From Lutibacter sp. A64 (lineage in GTDB: Bacteria; Bacteroidota; Bacteroidia; Flavobacteriales; Flavobacteriaceae), in NCBI RefSeq assembly GCF_022429565.1, contig NZ_CP092487.1, positions 2,002,001 through 2,066,000 of the forward strand: a stretch of 64,000 nt of DNA, read 5' to 3'. Positions 55,602-64,000 of the stretch are shown here, piece by piece. Under the pieces are notes generated by a model. The model had not been told where the DNA came from. It searched no databases and saw only the letters and a list, made by a program, of their open reading frames with translations. The translations under genes and the position numbers were made by a program. Every line of letters begins with the position of its first letter. The first letter of the stretch is position 1.

Positions 55602-58106
55602 TTAATAAAGATTCCATTTTATTGATTTATGATCAAAATCAGATTTTGCATTTATTTCTAATTGACCTACATCATGTGTCTTTACAATAAACGATGCAAT
55701 TCCTGCTTCTGCTTCAACTGTATTTGGTCCAACAATCTCTCCCCCTTCAATAACTTCTAATAAAATACTTGACGAATCATTTATACATAGTGTTCCATTT
55801 AAATCTTTTATTTTCACATAGACAATCAATAAGTCATTTATAGATGCTTTTTTACCTGATTCAAAATAATCAATAGATAATTTAGAAGCTTTTATTGGTG
55901 TAGAAATTTCATATTCTGTTAATGCTTTTCCATCTACATATCCAATTGCCTTTACCGTTCCTTTTTCCCATTTAATATTATTAAATGTAAATGGCGCTTT
56001 TTCAAGATTGTTACCATTTCCCCCGTCAAAAGGATTTCCTCCATTATACCACATTTCTTTAGTGTTTCCATAATCACTATCCATTCCTTTATCACTTTGC
56101 TGTCTAGCTACTTGTTTTCCATTTATTTCCAGTACTACTTCTTCTGTATTAGAATAGACCACCAGCTTATTATTATCTAATTGATTATCCCAATAGTTTG
56201 CAATAAACACATATGGCTTAAAAATCCCTGATGGGAGTGGTGTTCCAATAGACATCTGACTTTTGTAAAACGGGACACTAAATTTATCAATTCTAAAAAT
56301 ATCAGCTATTCCACTGCGACAGATGTTGTCACAACAGCCACGGTTATAATCGTACATACTCCAAACTGCATCACCTGCAGTTTGAGGATATTGGGCTCTA
56401 TATCTATTATGAGACCATTGTGCATTCCAAGCATTTTGTAGCAGAGCTTTTTCTCCATCTCCTCTTTTAACCCTTGTAGTACTATAATGTCCTCCAAATT
56501 CATAGTCGTAATATTCTCTTATAAAACCAGCTTTTTCACTTATATTTGGTCGTTTGAAGCCTTCTTCCCAATCATTATATTGAACATCCCAACCATAATA
56601 ACCATAACTATCTCCAGAAACAAAAAATTGATTGCCTGGATACTCTGCTTTTGCAAAATTGTAAGCCTTGTCTTTCCACCAATTTGGAGGCCATGCTTCA
56701 TTTAAAATAACTTCCCACATAATAATAGAAGGGTGATTTCGATCTCGGCGTATCATATGTTTTATATCTCTATAAGTCAGCTCACAAAATTGTTCATTCT
56801 CATTAAAAAATTGCCAACCTGGAATAGGTTCAATAGCTAAAAGACCTAGCTCATCACAAGCTTCGAGTACAGATTTATCTTGAACATAATGCCCCAAGCG
56901 TACTGTGTTGAATCCACTTTCTTTGATATGATAAATATCTCTATATTGTGCTAAATCAGAAATTGCATTCCCTATATATGGATATTCCATATGTCTATTA
57001 CTACCTTCCAACCGTAGCTTTGTTCCATTTATTTCAAAACCATTTTTTTTTGTAAAAGCTATACTACGTATACCTATACGTCTTTCTTCGCTGTCAATAA
57101 TCTTACCATTTTGTAACACTTCGGTCTTTAATAAGTAAAGATAGGGTGCATCTGGAGACCAAAGTTGAGGCTGTTTTACATTAATATTTTGCTTAACATG
57201 TTTACTTTCTCCTGACGAAAGATTTAAAATTGTTTTTGTATTGCCTATTTCCACACCGATATTTCGTTCTTGAAAAAGCCCATTAATTGTCAACAGTCTT
57301 TGATGTACCTCTACTTCACAATTCTTATCTAGCTCATTTATTATTTGAGTTTTAACAGCAACAACTGCATTTTGATCGGTAACTTTTGGGTACGTAACAA
57401 ACACACCGCCACCTCCTACTTCATTTGCTAAAATTGGATGTGTTATGTGTATCTTATTTTTTATAATAAAATTTACATCTCGATAAATTCCACCATAATA
57501 ATTGAAATCTAATTTATCGACTGGTTTACCCGGTGGTATGAGTTCATTATTCCTATTATCTAACCTAACTACTATTTCATTAGACTCACCAAATTTTAAA
57601 TTATTAGAAACATCAATCACAAATGGAGTATACCCACCTGCGTGCTGCATAACATGTTTTCCATTAATCCAAATATCCGCTAGATGCATGGCTCCTTCAA
57701 ATTCAATATAAGAAATTTGATCCTTCCAATTATTGTCTGCTATAAATTCTTTTTTATAGTAGCAGATACCTTGCCATTGTTTCAATACAGTTAAATCTTC
57801 AATTTTAGGTGTATGAGGAATTGATATAGATTGCCAATCGGCAGATTCAAGTAATTTAAACTCACTATTTACAATATCTTTATCTAATCCAAGATTACCT
57901 TCTGATACCACATGTGTAACATTATATTGTGATTTCCAGCCTGTTCCTTGATTTTCAATGTTTACTTTTGCAATACCCTTATCGTCTAATCTAACAAATT
58001 GCCAATTTGAATTGAATAAAATTGTTTTTTGTTGATGTTGATTATTACAACCAATTAAAAATATAGTTATAAAAAAAATCACAAATGAATTATAAAGTTT
58101 TATCAT
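55602..58106 (-). CDS. Glycoside hydrolase family 2 lipoprotein
   Basis: The 834-residue lipoprotein (Cys20 in FLIGC) is a GH2-type retaining hydrolase: N-terminal sugar-binding jelly roll, Ig-like domain, TIM barrel from about 345, then further beta domains. The acid/base is Glu470 in VILNEAW and the nucleophile Glu536 in YEFGGH, so both catalytic residues are present. GH2 includes beta-galactosidases, beta-mannosidases, beta-glucuronidases and others, and specificity cannot be settled here. It follows SusD after 297 bp that holds only a weak hairpin. Confidence 0.9.
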   Translation of the reverse strand: MIKLYNSFVIFFITIFLIGCNNQHQQKTILFNSNWQFVRLDDKGIAKVNIENQGTGWKSQYNVTHVVSEGNLGLDKDIVNSEFKLLESADWQSISIPHTPKIEDLTVLKQWQGICYYKKEFIADNNWKDQISYIEFEGAMHLADIWINGKHVMQHAGGYTPFVIDVSNNLKFGESNEIVVRLDNRNNELIPPGKPVDKLDFNYYGGIYRDVNFIIKNKIHITHPILANEVGGGGVFVTYPKVTDQNAVVAVKTQIINELDKNCEVEVHQRLLTINGLFQERNIGVEIGNTKTILNLSSGESKHVKQNINVKQPQLWSPDAPYLYLLKTEVLQNGKIIDSEERRIGIRSIAFTKKNGFEINGTKLRLEGSNRHMEYPYIGNAISDLAQYRDIYHIKESGFNTVRLGHYVQDKSVLEACDELGLLAIEPIPGWQFFNENEQFCELTYRDIKHMIRRDRNHPSIIMWEVILNEAWPPNWWKDKAYNFAKAEYPGNQFFVSGDSYGYYGWDVQYNDWEEGFKRPNISEKAGFIREYYDYEFGGHYSTTRVKRGDGEKALLQNAWNAQWSHNRYRAQYPQTAGDAVWSMYDYNRGCCDNICRSGIADIFRIDKFSVPFYKSQMSIGTPLPSGIFKPYVFIANYWDNQLDNNKLVVYSNTEEVVLEINGKQVARQQSDKGMDSDYGNTKEMWYNGGNPFDGGNGNNLEKAPFTFNNIKWEKGTVKAIGYVDGKALTEYEISTPIKASKLSIDYFESGKKASINDLLIVYVKIKDLNGTLCINDSSSILLEVIEGGEIVGPNTVEAEAGIASFIVKTHDVGQLEINAKSDFDHKSIKWNLY

Positions 58107-58318
58107 ATATATTTATTTTTTATAATTTTTATAAAATAATTCGTAAAAGCTTACAGGTTCCATTATTACTTTATAAGAAAACTTTTTTTTATAAAGTATT
58201 AAATACTCTAGTTAATTTATCAATTCTTTTAAAACATTATTTTTTAGGATTTATATTTCCAAATGAATTTATAATTATAATAAATTGTAACAAAAAAATT
58301 AATGGTAGATTTAATAAA

Positions 58319-58346
58319 CCCCGCCAACCATAAAAAAGCTGACGGG
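58319..58346 (-). terminator. Weak hairpin between susD and the GH2 gene
   Basis: CCCGCCA (from 58320) pairs with TGACGGG (58340-58346) with one mismatch; on the minus strand it is followed by a T/A-rich tract. It may attenuate rather than stop transcription. The rest of the 58107-58403 gap is AT-rich and I see nothing else in it. Confidence 0.35.
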
Positions 58347-58403
58347 ATAAACTTATTGAATCAAATAAAAATTATTTTTTAATAATAATTTGAGTTCAAA
58401 CAA

Positions 58404-59999
58404 TTAATAACCTGGGTTATTCGGTTTTAAATTAGGGTTCTTATCAATAGCGCTTTGCGGTATAGGTAAAAGATTATTTTTAGGAACTTGAAAAGATCGA
58501 TTCTCAATTATGTTTGGATCCAAATTCATTAATACATTATAATCACCATTAGGTTGTTTAGTATCCAATACAGTTCCTCTGTTAGCCCCTAACAAATCAC
58601 CATTAAGAACCTCTGAAGCAATTCCCCAACGTATAATATCATCTCTACGAAGACCTTCCATTGCAAATTCAACTCTACGCTCATTTCTAATTAACTTCCT
58701 TAAACTTAATTCATCTGCATATTTAACTCTATCAACTTCTGGCATACCAGCTCTTAAGCGAATAGCATCTATTGCTTCATAAAGTTCATTATCTATCTGA
58801 CCTAATTCTAACTTAGCTTCTGCTATTGTTAGAAGCACTTCTGCATATCTAAAAATAAAAATATCATTACCCATATTCCAATAAGCTGAACCTGGGTCTA
58901 AATCCATAAAACTAGTATATTTCTTAAAGTTGTATCCAGTTTTAGAAGAATTATTTGCTTTACTATAGTAATCATCGTCACCAACTTCAATAGAACGGTA
59001 AACATTGTTTGCAAATACTTGTCCTGGATAAACAACAGAAGCTCTCAATCTAGGGTCTCTATTTACATATGGATTTGTAGGGTCATAATCCCCATCATTT
59101 TCAGCTTCATCAATTGTTCGTCCATCTGCCATTTCAAAAGCGTCAACTAAAGACTGTGTTGGCACTACAGAAGACCACCCTCCAATACCATTTGGTAAAT
59201 AAGGTGTAAAACCAATTGAATAAAGATCTGGAGTATACTGTACAGATAAAATTATTTCACTATTTTGCTCGTTTGCAGGGTCAAATAGGCCTTCAAATGT
59301 AGCGTTTAAAGAATATCCACTAATACTATTTGCAGTTGATAAAGCTTTTTGATATTCTTTAAAATAAAGAAAGTAACGCATTAGTAATGCTTGTGCAGCG
59401 CCTTTTGTAGCTTTTCCATATTCTGCAGCGGAATAAGCATCAGGCAAAATATTAATCACATCATTTAATTCGTCTTCAATAAAATTACGAACTACCTCTT
59501 GTGAATCCCTTGAAACTTTAGCTTCTTCTGGAGTACCAAAATTCTGAGTTATTAAAGGAACATCACCATAATTTGTTGTTAAAACATAATATTTAAAGGC
59601 ACGAATAAAACGTGCTTGAGCTTTATATACCTCCCTAAGATTCTCATCTACATCAACAGCAAAATCAACATTTTCAATAAACTCGTTACATCTATTTATT
59701 ATTGTAAAATCATAATAAGTAGAACCTGGGTCAGCTGGAGATAATTCTCCATTTCCTATATTTTTCCATCCTTCCCAAGGAAAATTATTATAAGCATTAT
59801 CTGATCCACAATCTCGATATATAATTGAACCTCCATCTTCAAAACCACTATAACAACCAGTTAAAGCTAAGTCTAAATCATTTTGGGTTTTCCAAAAAGT
59901 TGAAGGTGAAAGAGCATCATTAGGATCCGTTTCTAAAAAGGATTCGTCACAAGAGTTGAATACAACAACTATTGCTAATAAATATATTATTTTTTTCAT
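58404..59999 (-). CDS. SusD/RagB-family glycan-binding lipoprotein
   Basis: The 531-residue lipoprotein has Cys17 in VVFNSC and the SusD opening DESFLETDPNDALSPSTFWK. It ends with family motifs (RRVEFAMEGLRRDDIIRWG and LLPIPQSAIDKNPNLKPNNPGY). It caps the SusC barrel and binds the oligosaccharide on the cell surface. It is 13 bp after SusC, as usual. The glycan is not identifiable from sequence. Confidence 0.96.
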   Translation of the reverse strand: MKKIIYLLAIVVVFNSCDESFLETDPNDALSPSTFWKTQNDLDLALTGCYSGFEDGGSIIYRDCGSDNAYNNFPWEGWKNIGNGELSPADPGSTYYDFTIINRCNEFIENVDFAVDVDENLREVYKAQARFIRAFKYYVLTTNYGDVPLITQNFGTPEEAKVSRDSQEVVRNFIEDELNDVINILPDAYSAAEYGKATKGAAQALLMRYFLYFKEYQKALSTANSISGYSLNATFEGLFDPANEQNSEIILSVQYTPDLYSIGFTPYLPNGIGGWSSVVPTQSLVDAFEMADGRTIDEAENDGDYDPTNPYVNRDPRLRASVVYPGQVFANNVYRSIEVGDDDYYSKANNSSKTGYNFKKYTSFMDLDPGSAYWNMGNDIFIFRYAEVLLTIAEAKLELGQIDNELYEAIDAIRLRAGMPEVDRVKYADELSLRKLIRNERRVEFAMEGLRRDDIIRWGIASEVLNGDLLGANRGTVLDTKQPNGDYNVLMNLDPNIIENRSFQVPKNNLLPIPQSAIDKNPNLKPNNPGY

Positions 60000-60012
60000 C
60001 TTTTACTATAAA

Positions 60013-63000
60013 TTAAAAAGTTAAATTAATACCTATTGAATTTGTTTTTACAACAGGATAACTACTACCACGTCCAGATGGCGCTTCAGGATCCCACCCC
60101 TTAAGATAAGATGTAATTGTAAATAAATTTTGAGCACTATAATAAACTCTCAAACGTGAAATATTCCAATTATCTAATATTTTTGAAGGAATATTATACC
60201 CTAACTGAAGGTTCTTCATTCTTAAGTAATCAGTACTTCTCAACCAGTAACTTGTAGTTGAATTTTGTGGCAAACTTGGCCCAACTGTATTATCAATAAG
60301 TCTTGGTACGTTAGTATCAGTATTTTCGAGAGTCCAACTATCCAGCCATAATGCTGCTGGTTTAACACTATCTCCATTTGCTGAACCTATAGCAGAACTA
60401 TCCATATAACCATGTCCTCCCGCAGTTCCTTGGAAAAATGCCATAAAATCAAAGTTTTGGTATTCTAATGTAAAATTAAATCCAAAAATTAAATTAGGTG
60501 TAGAATCACCTAATATTACACGATCATCTGCATCTACCTTACCATCTCCAGTAACATCAACATAGCGTAAATCACCTGGTTTAATTTGACTTCTATAAAG
60601 AGTATTGGTTGCATAAGAATCAATTTCATCTTGACTTTGATATAATCCATCTGTCTTATAACCATACCAAGAGTCTAAAGATTCACCTAGCTTACGTATT
60701 GTGCGATCACTAATAATTTGATCAACCCCCGCCAATTGAATCAGTTCATTTTTATTGAAAGCTACATTTCCACTAAACCCAAAACCTACATCTCCAAATT
60801 TTTCATTATAATTTAGGCTCACTTCTACCCCTTTATTTTCTAGCTCACCAACATTATCAAAAAAATTACTTAAAGCAAATTCATCTGGTGCAGGCACTTG
60901 CATAATTATACCTTCAGTTAATTTTTTATATAAATCAATAGTAATATCAAGTGTATTAAATATCCTTGCATCTACACCTATACCATAACTTGTTGTTTTT
61001 TCCCAAATTAAATCTGCATTTTTAGCATCTGTTATAGCTGCTCCAGAGTTTATATTACTATTATAAGGATAATCCACTCCTAGTCCCAAAGTTGGGATAG
61101 TTGGATAATAGTCACTTAATGCATCTTGATTACCTAATTGCCCCCAAGAAATTCTAAATTTTAAATCATTAAATATATTATCTCTTGCACTCTCAAAAAA
61201 CTCCTCTTCAGATATACGCCAACCAGCAGAGAAAGAAGGAAACACACCTACTCTATTATCTTCAGAAAAACGTGAAGAAGCATCAGACCTTATATTTGCT
61301 TCAAACAAATAACGTCCTAAATAATCATAATTAATACGCCCAAACCAAGAGGTCATATTTAGTTCGCGTGTATACCCTGTATTTTTCATACCGCTAGTAG
61401 ATCCTGCGTTTAAATCTGAAAGTTCAGTGTTTGGAAAATTTTCACGATATCCCGTCAATACTTTATAATCATAAGATTCCGCATGATATCCAGCCAAAGC
61501 ACCCAAATTATGCACATCATTAAAAGTTTTATTATAATTTGCAGTCAAATCAAATGTATTACGAGTAGTTGTACTAAAACTTTCTGTCAATTTTGTAGGC
61601 CCATGGTATTTTGATGAATTGTATTGAATCTCTTTATTCATTTCTGAATTATTAGATTCTACATTTCTGTGAGAAACCAAAGCTTTAACACTTAAACCTT
61701 CAAATAAATCGGCCTTAATCGAACCAATTCCTACAAAAGTTTTACGTTTGTAGTTAATTTGTGGTCCCAAATCTATCCACGCGATTGGATTACCATCTCC
61801 AATAGTTCCATAAGTTCCATCTTCATTTTTGTAAGGAACCCATGGAGAAATTCTATTTACTTGTCTTATTATCTGATCAATTCCCCCACCTACATAGGCA
61901 TTATTTGGCTCTTCACGATCCATTAGAGTATATGATAAATTCATATTTGTAGTAATCCATTTTTTAGGAGTAACAGAAAGATTAAGCCTTGCATTATACT
62001 CATTTTTACCAGTATGCTCTATAATACCATCTTGTTTTTGATGATTAATAGACGCTCTATACTTAGTTATCTCTGAGCCTCCTGATATACCTAAAGTATT
62101 GGTATTAACAAAACCTGAACCCTGATATAAAAGATCTTGCCAATCTGTATTTGGGTGTCCATACGGATCAGTTCCATTTTTAAACAATTCTAAATCATTA
62201 TCACTAAAAGCAGGTGTTTTTCCACTATTAGTTAAGGCTTCGTTATATAAAACTCCGTAATCATAAGAACCTAAATAATCTGGTAATACTGTTGCAGATT
62301 GCCACCCTACATCACTTGAAAAATTAATCAATGGAGCTCCAAATTTACCTGTTTTAGTTGTAATTAAAATAACACCATTTGCCGCTTTTGAACCATAAAT
62401 AGCAGCAGATGCAGCATCTTTCAACACGGATATATTTGCAATATCATTAGCTTGCACATCATTTAAAGAGCCTTCAGTCCCATCAATTAACACCATAGGA
62501 GAAGCTTGATTTAAAGTACCCGTACCTCTAATTCTAATTGTACCACTATCAGAACCTGGCATACCTGTAGATTGATTCACTGACACACCTGGCAACAACC
62601 CTGAAAGTCCAGCTGAAACACTAGTAATAGGTCTACTTTCAAGCATGTCACTACCTACAGAAGCAACAGACCCTGTAAGGTTTACTTTTTTCTGAGTACC
62701 AAAACCTACTACAACTACTTCATCTAACAATGCGGTATCTTGAACTAATTCAATTGTAATAGTTGACTGTCCATTTAACTTGACTTCTTTAGTAGTAAAA
62801 CCCATATAAGAAATTACTAGAGTCGGATTTTTAGTTGTTAGTGAAATAGAAAATTTACCATCAAAATCCGTTAATGTTCCGTTTACTGTTCCTTTTTCTA
62901 AAATACTGGCACCAGGTAAAAGTCCACCAGTTTCATCAAAAACAGTTCCTGTAACTGTTTTGTCTTGTGCTTGGACATAAAATATACCCAGCATAGAAAT

Positions 63001-63027
63001 TATTAAACATGTGATTAATTTTTTCAT
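60013..63027 (-). CDS. SusC/RagA-family TonB-linked outer membrane receptor
   Basis: The 1,004-residue protein has a signal peptide ending FYVQAQ (residue 21), a carboxypeptidase-like beta-sandwich (about 22-110, KTVTGTVFDETGGLLPGASI), a TonB-box-like VVVGFG (near 106), a plug with PMVLIDG, and a long beta barrel to the terminal aromatic-rich NSIGINLTF. It imports oligosaccharides into the periplasm with SusD as lid, driven by TonB. It is 55 bp after the GH109-like gene. Confidence 0.97.
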   Translation of the reverse strand: MKKLITCLIISMLGIFYVQAQDKTVTGTVFDETGGLLPGASILEKGTVNGTLTDFDGKFSISLTTKNPTLVISYMGFTTKEVKLNGQSTITIELVQDTALLDEVVVVGFGTQKKVNLTGSVASVGSDMLESRPITSVSAGLSGLLPGVSVNQSTGMPGSDSGTIRIRGTGTLNQASPMVLIDGTEGSLNDVQANDIANISVLKDAASAAIYGSKAANGVILITTKTGKFGAPLINFSSDVGWQSATVLPDYLGSYDYGVLYNEALTNSGKTPAFSDNDLELFKNGTDPYGHPNTDWQDLLYQGSGFVNTNTLGISGGSEITKYRASINHQKQDGIIEHTGKNEYNARLNLSVTPKKWITTNMNLSYTLMDREEPNNAYVGGGIDQIIRQVNRISPWVPYKNEDGTYGTIGDGNPIAWIDLGPQINYKRKTFVGIGSIKADLFEGLSVKALVSHRNVESNNSEMNKEIQYNSSKYHGPTKLTESFSTTTRNTFDLTANYNKTFNDVHNLGALAGYHAESYDYKVLTGYRENFPNTELSDLNAGSTSGMKNTGYTRELNMTSWFGRINYDYLGRYLFEANIRSDASSRFSEDNRVGVFPSFSAGWRISEEEFFESARDNIFNDLKFRISWGQLGNQDALSDYYPTIPTLGLGVDYPYNSNINSGAAITDAKNADLIWEKTTSYGIGVDARIFNTLDITIDLYKKLTEGIIMQVPAPDEFALSNFFDNVGELENKGVEVSLNYNEKFGDVGFGFSGNVAFNKNELIQLAGVDQIISDRTIRKLGESLDSWYGYKTDGLYQSQDEIDSYATNTLYRSQIKPGDLRYVDVTGDGKVDADDRVILGDSTPNLIFGFNFTLEYQNFDFMAFFQGTAGGHGYMDSSAIGSANGDSVKPAALWLDSWTLENTDTNVPRLIDNTVGPSLPQNSTTSYWLRSTDYLRMKNLQLGYNIPSKILDNWNISRLRVYYSAQNLFTITSYLKGWDPEAPSGRGSSYPVVKTNSIGINLTF

Positions 63028-63082
63028 AAAGTTAATTTAAGTTAATGATTGAGTTGAATATTCGACTAGATACATAAATACT

Positions 63083-64000
63083 TTAATAAGTATCTTTCAT
63101 CCAGTTATAAGGTTTTCTTTTAATCCAGTTTCCTCTTGTAAAGTCTGGAAAGTCTTGAGGTTCTCCGTTGTTTTCTATTGAAAGTTCTGATAGTGGTGTT
63201 ATGGCACTCCACGCTGCTGCATCATACGCATCCATTGGTGGTGCAATATTTAATTTTGCTGATTCTATAAAGGCATTGATAACAAAAAAGTCCATTCCCC
63301 CGTGTCCGGCACCTAAAGCATGTTCTCCATATTTTTTCCATAATGGATGGTCGTATTTTTTTAACCATTCATCTGCTACATCCCAACGATGTGGATCAGA
63401 TTCACCTTCAATATAGATTCTATTTCCGTCTACTTCCCATAGTCCGTTACTTCCTTGAACTCTAAATCCTAAAGAATAAGGTCTTGGTAAATTACAATCA
63501 TGTGTTACAATAATTGTCTCTCCGTTTGCTGTTTCTATTGTTGATGTTATCACATCTCCTTGTTTAAATTTTAATTTTGCATTTGGATGATCTTCTCCTC
63601 CATGTTTTACGATATAATCGTTTAATCCTATAGCTTTTGATGCATTGGCTGTTAAAGAGGTAAAGCGATTCCCTCTATTAATATCACACATAGCTGCTAT
63701 TGGACCTGCTCCGTGGGTTGGATACACATCGGCATTTCTTAATAATGAATGTTGCGTTCTCCATGCTGATTCTGAAATACCTTTATCTCCAAATTCAACT
63801 CCTTTACCATAAGCACTTTTTCCATCATTTAGTTTTACAAAACGCAAATCGTGTTGGTAACCACATCTAAAATGAACCAACTCGCCAAACACATTTTGTC
63901 TTACCATATTTAATACTGCAAGTACATCTCGTCTATAATTCACATTTTCTAATATCATTAAATGTGTACCTGTTTCTTCGTATGTATTTACCAAATCCCA
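63083..64000 (-). CDS. GH109-like (Gfo/Idh/MocA-type) glycosidase, N-terminus outside the window
   Basis: 306 residues are visible. The frame is open to the window edge (reading ...WDLVNTYEETG), so the start and the NAD-binding Rossmann domain lie beyond 64,000. ENVNYRRDVLAVLNMVRQN, GYQHDLRF, GAGPIAAMCDINRGNRF and HGGMDFFVINAF match GH109, the NAD-dependent alpha-N-acetylgalactosaminidase family. Members use a transient-oxidation mechanism. Specificity for alpha-GalNAc is from family knowledge. It stands directly upstream of susC, which points to a GalNAc-bearing glycan as target of this locus (inference). Confidence 0.85.
   Translation of the reverse strand, partial: WDLVNTYEETGTHLMILENVNYRRDVLAVLNMVRQNVFGELVHFRCGYQHDLRFVKLNDGKSAYGKGVEFGDKGISESAWRTQHSLLRNADVYPTHGAGPIAAMCDINRGNRFTSLTANASKAIGLNDYIVKHGGEDHPNAKLKFKQGDVITSTIETANGETIIVTHDCNLPRPYSLGFRVQGSNGLWEVDGNRIYIEGESDPHRWDVADEWLKKYDHPLWKKYGEHALGAGHGGMDFFVINAFIESAKLNIAPPMDAYDAAAWSAITPLSELSIENNGEPQDFPDFTRGNWIKRKPYNWMKDTY

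Overview
The window comes from a low-GC member of the Bacteroidota, almost certainly a marine-type flavobacterium. The evidence is a complete gldKLMN gliding/type IX secretion block, a SusC/SusD pair, a GLPGLI-family protein, promoters of the Bacteroidota TTG-N20-TAnnTTTG form, few Shine-Dalgarno sequences, and the gene order gldNMLK / arginase-fold gene / topA / miaB. I saw no rRNA, tRNA, transposase, phage gene or CRISPR array.

Layout. 1-2,790 is a tandem array of composite palindromic repeats without genes. 2,985-7,521 (minus) is gldK-L-M-N, followed upstream by an arginase-fold gene that has lost metal ligands and by topA (to 11,339). 11,640-14,190 is a second array built from the same modules, lying between the divergent topA and miaB genes. 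14,329-21,071 (plus) carries miaB, a sigma-54 activator, lptE, a TPR-like gene, secG, groES and groEL, followed by apt. 21,827-26,542 (minus) holds a hemerythrin-like protein and an operon of GLPGLI protein, outer-membrane beta-barrel protein and PepSY-type membrane protein. Divergent from it is a histidine kinase/response regulator pair (26,668-28,813), and the shared intergenic region has three GTTAA direct repeats at exact 10-bp period. 29,044-37,482 is mostly housekeeping: deoxynucleoside kinase, ATP-type PEP carboxykinase, DUF423, DUF2007, a saccharopine dehydrogenase family protein, a tRNA1(Val) methyltransferase-like protein and an octaheme lipoprotein with TPRs.

37,701-43,949 is a histidine utilisation cluster: a divergent LysR gene, then hutH, hutU and hutI. 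No hutG lies beside it; the only arginase-family gene in the window is the degenerate one next to topA.

44,179-50,930 (minus) is a five-gene amino-sugar operon: nucleotidyltransferase, NahK-like sugar kinase, sugar MFS transporter, NagB-PIG-L fusion, GlmM-like mutase. Divergent from it is a LacI-family regulator with two operator-like palindromes 22 bp apart. 52,246-64,000 (minus) is a polysaccharide utilisation locus: a GH109-like protein cut by the window edge, SusC, SusD, a GH2 lipoprotein, and two tandem paralogous DUF5077/DUF3472-type lipoproteins, one with an added F5/8 type C domain. I infer that the two regions work together: the PUL captures and cuts a glycan containing N-acetylhexosamine (GalNAc is favoured by GH109), and the operon imports and channels the amino sugar to GlcN-6-P and fructose-6-P.
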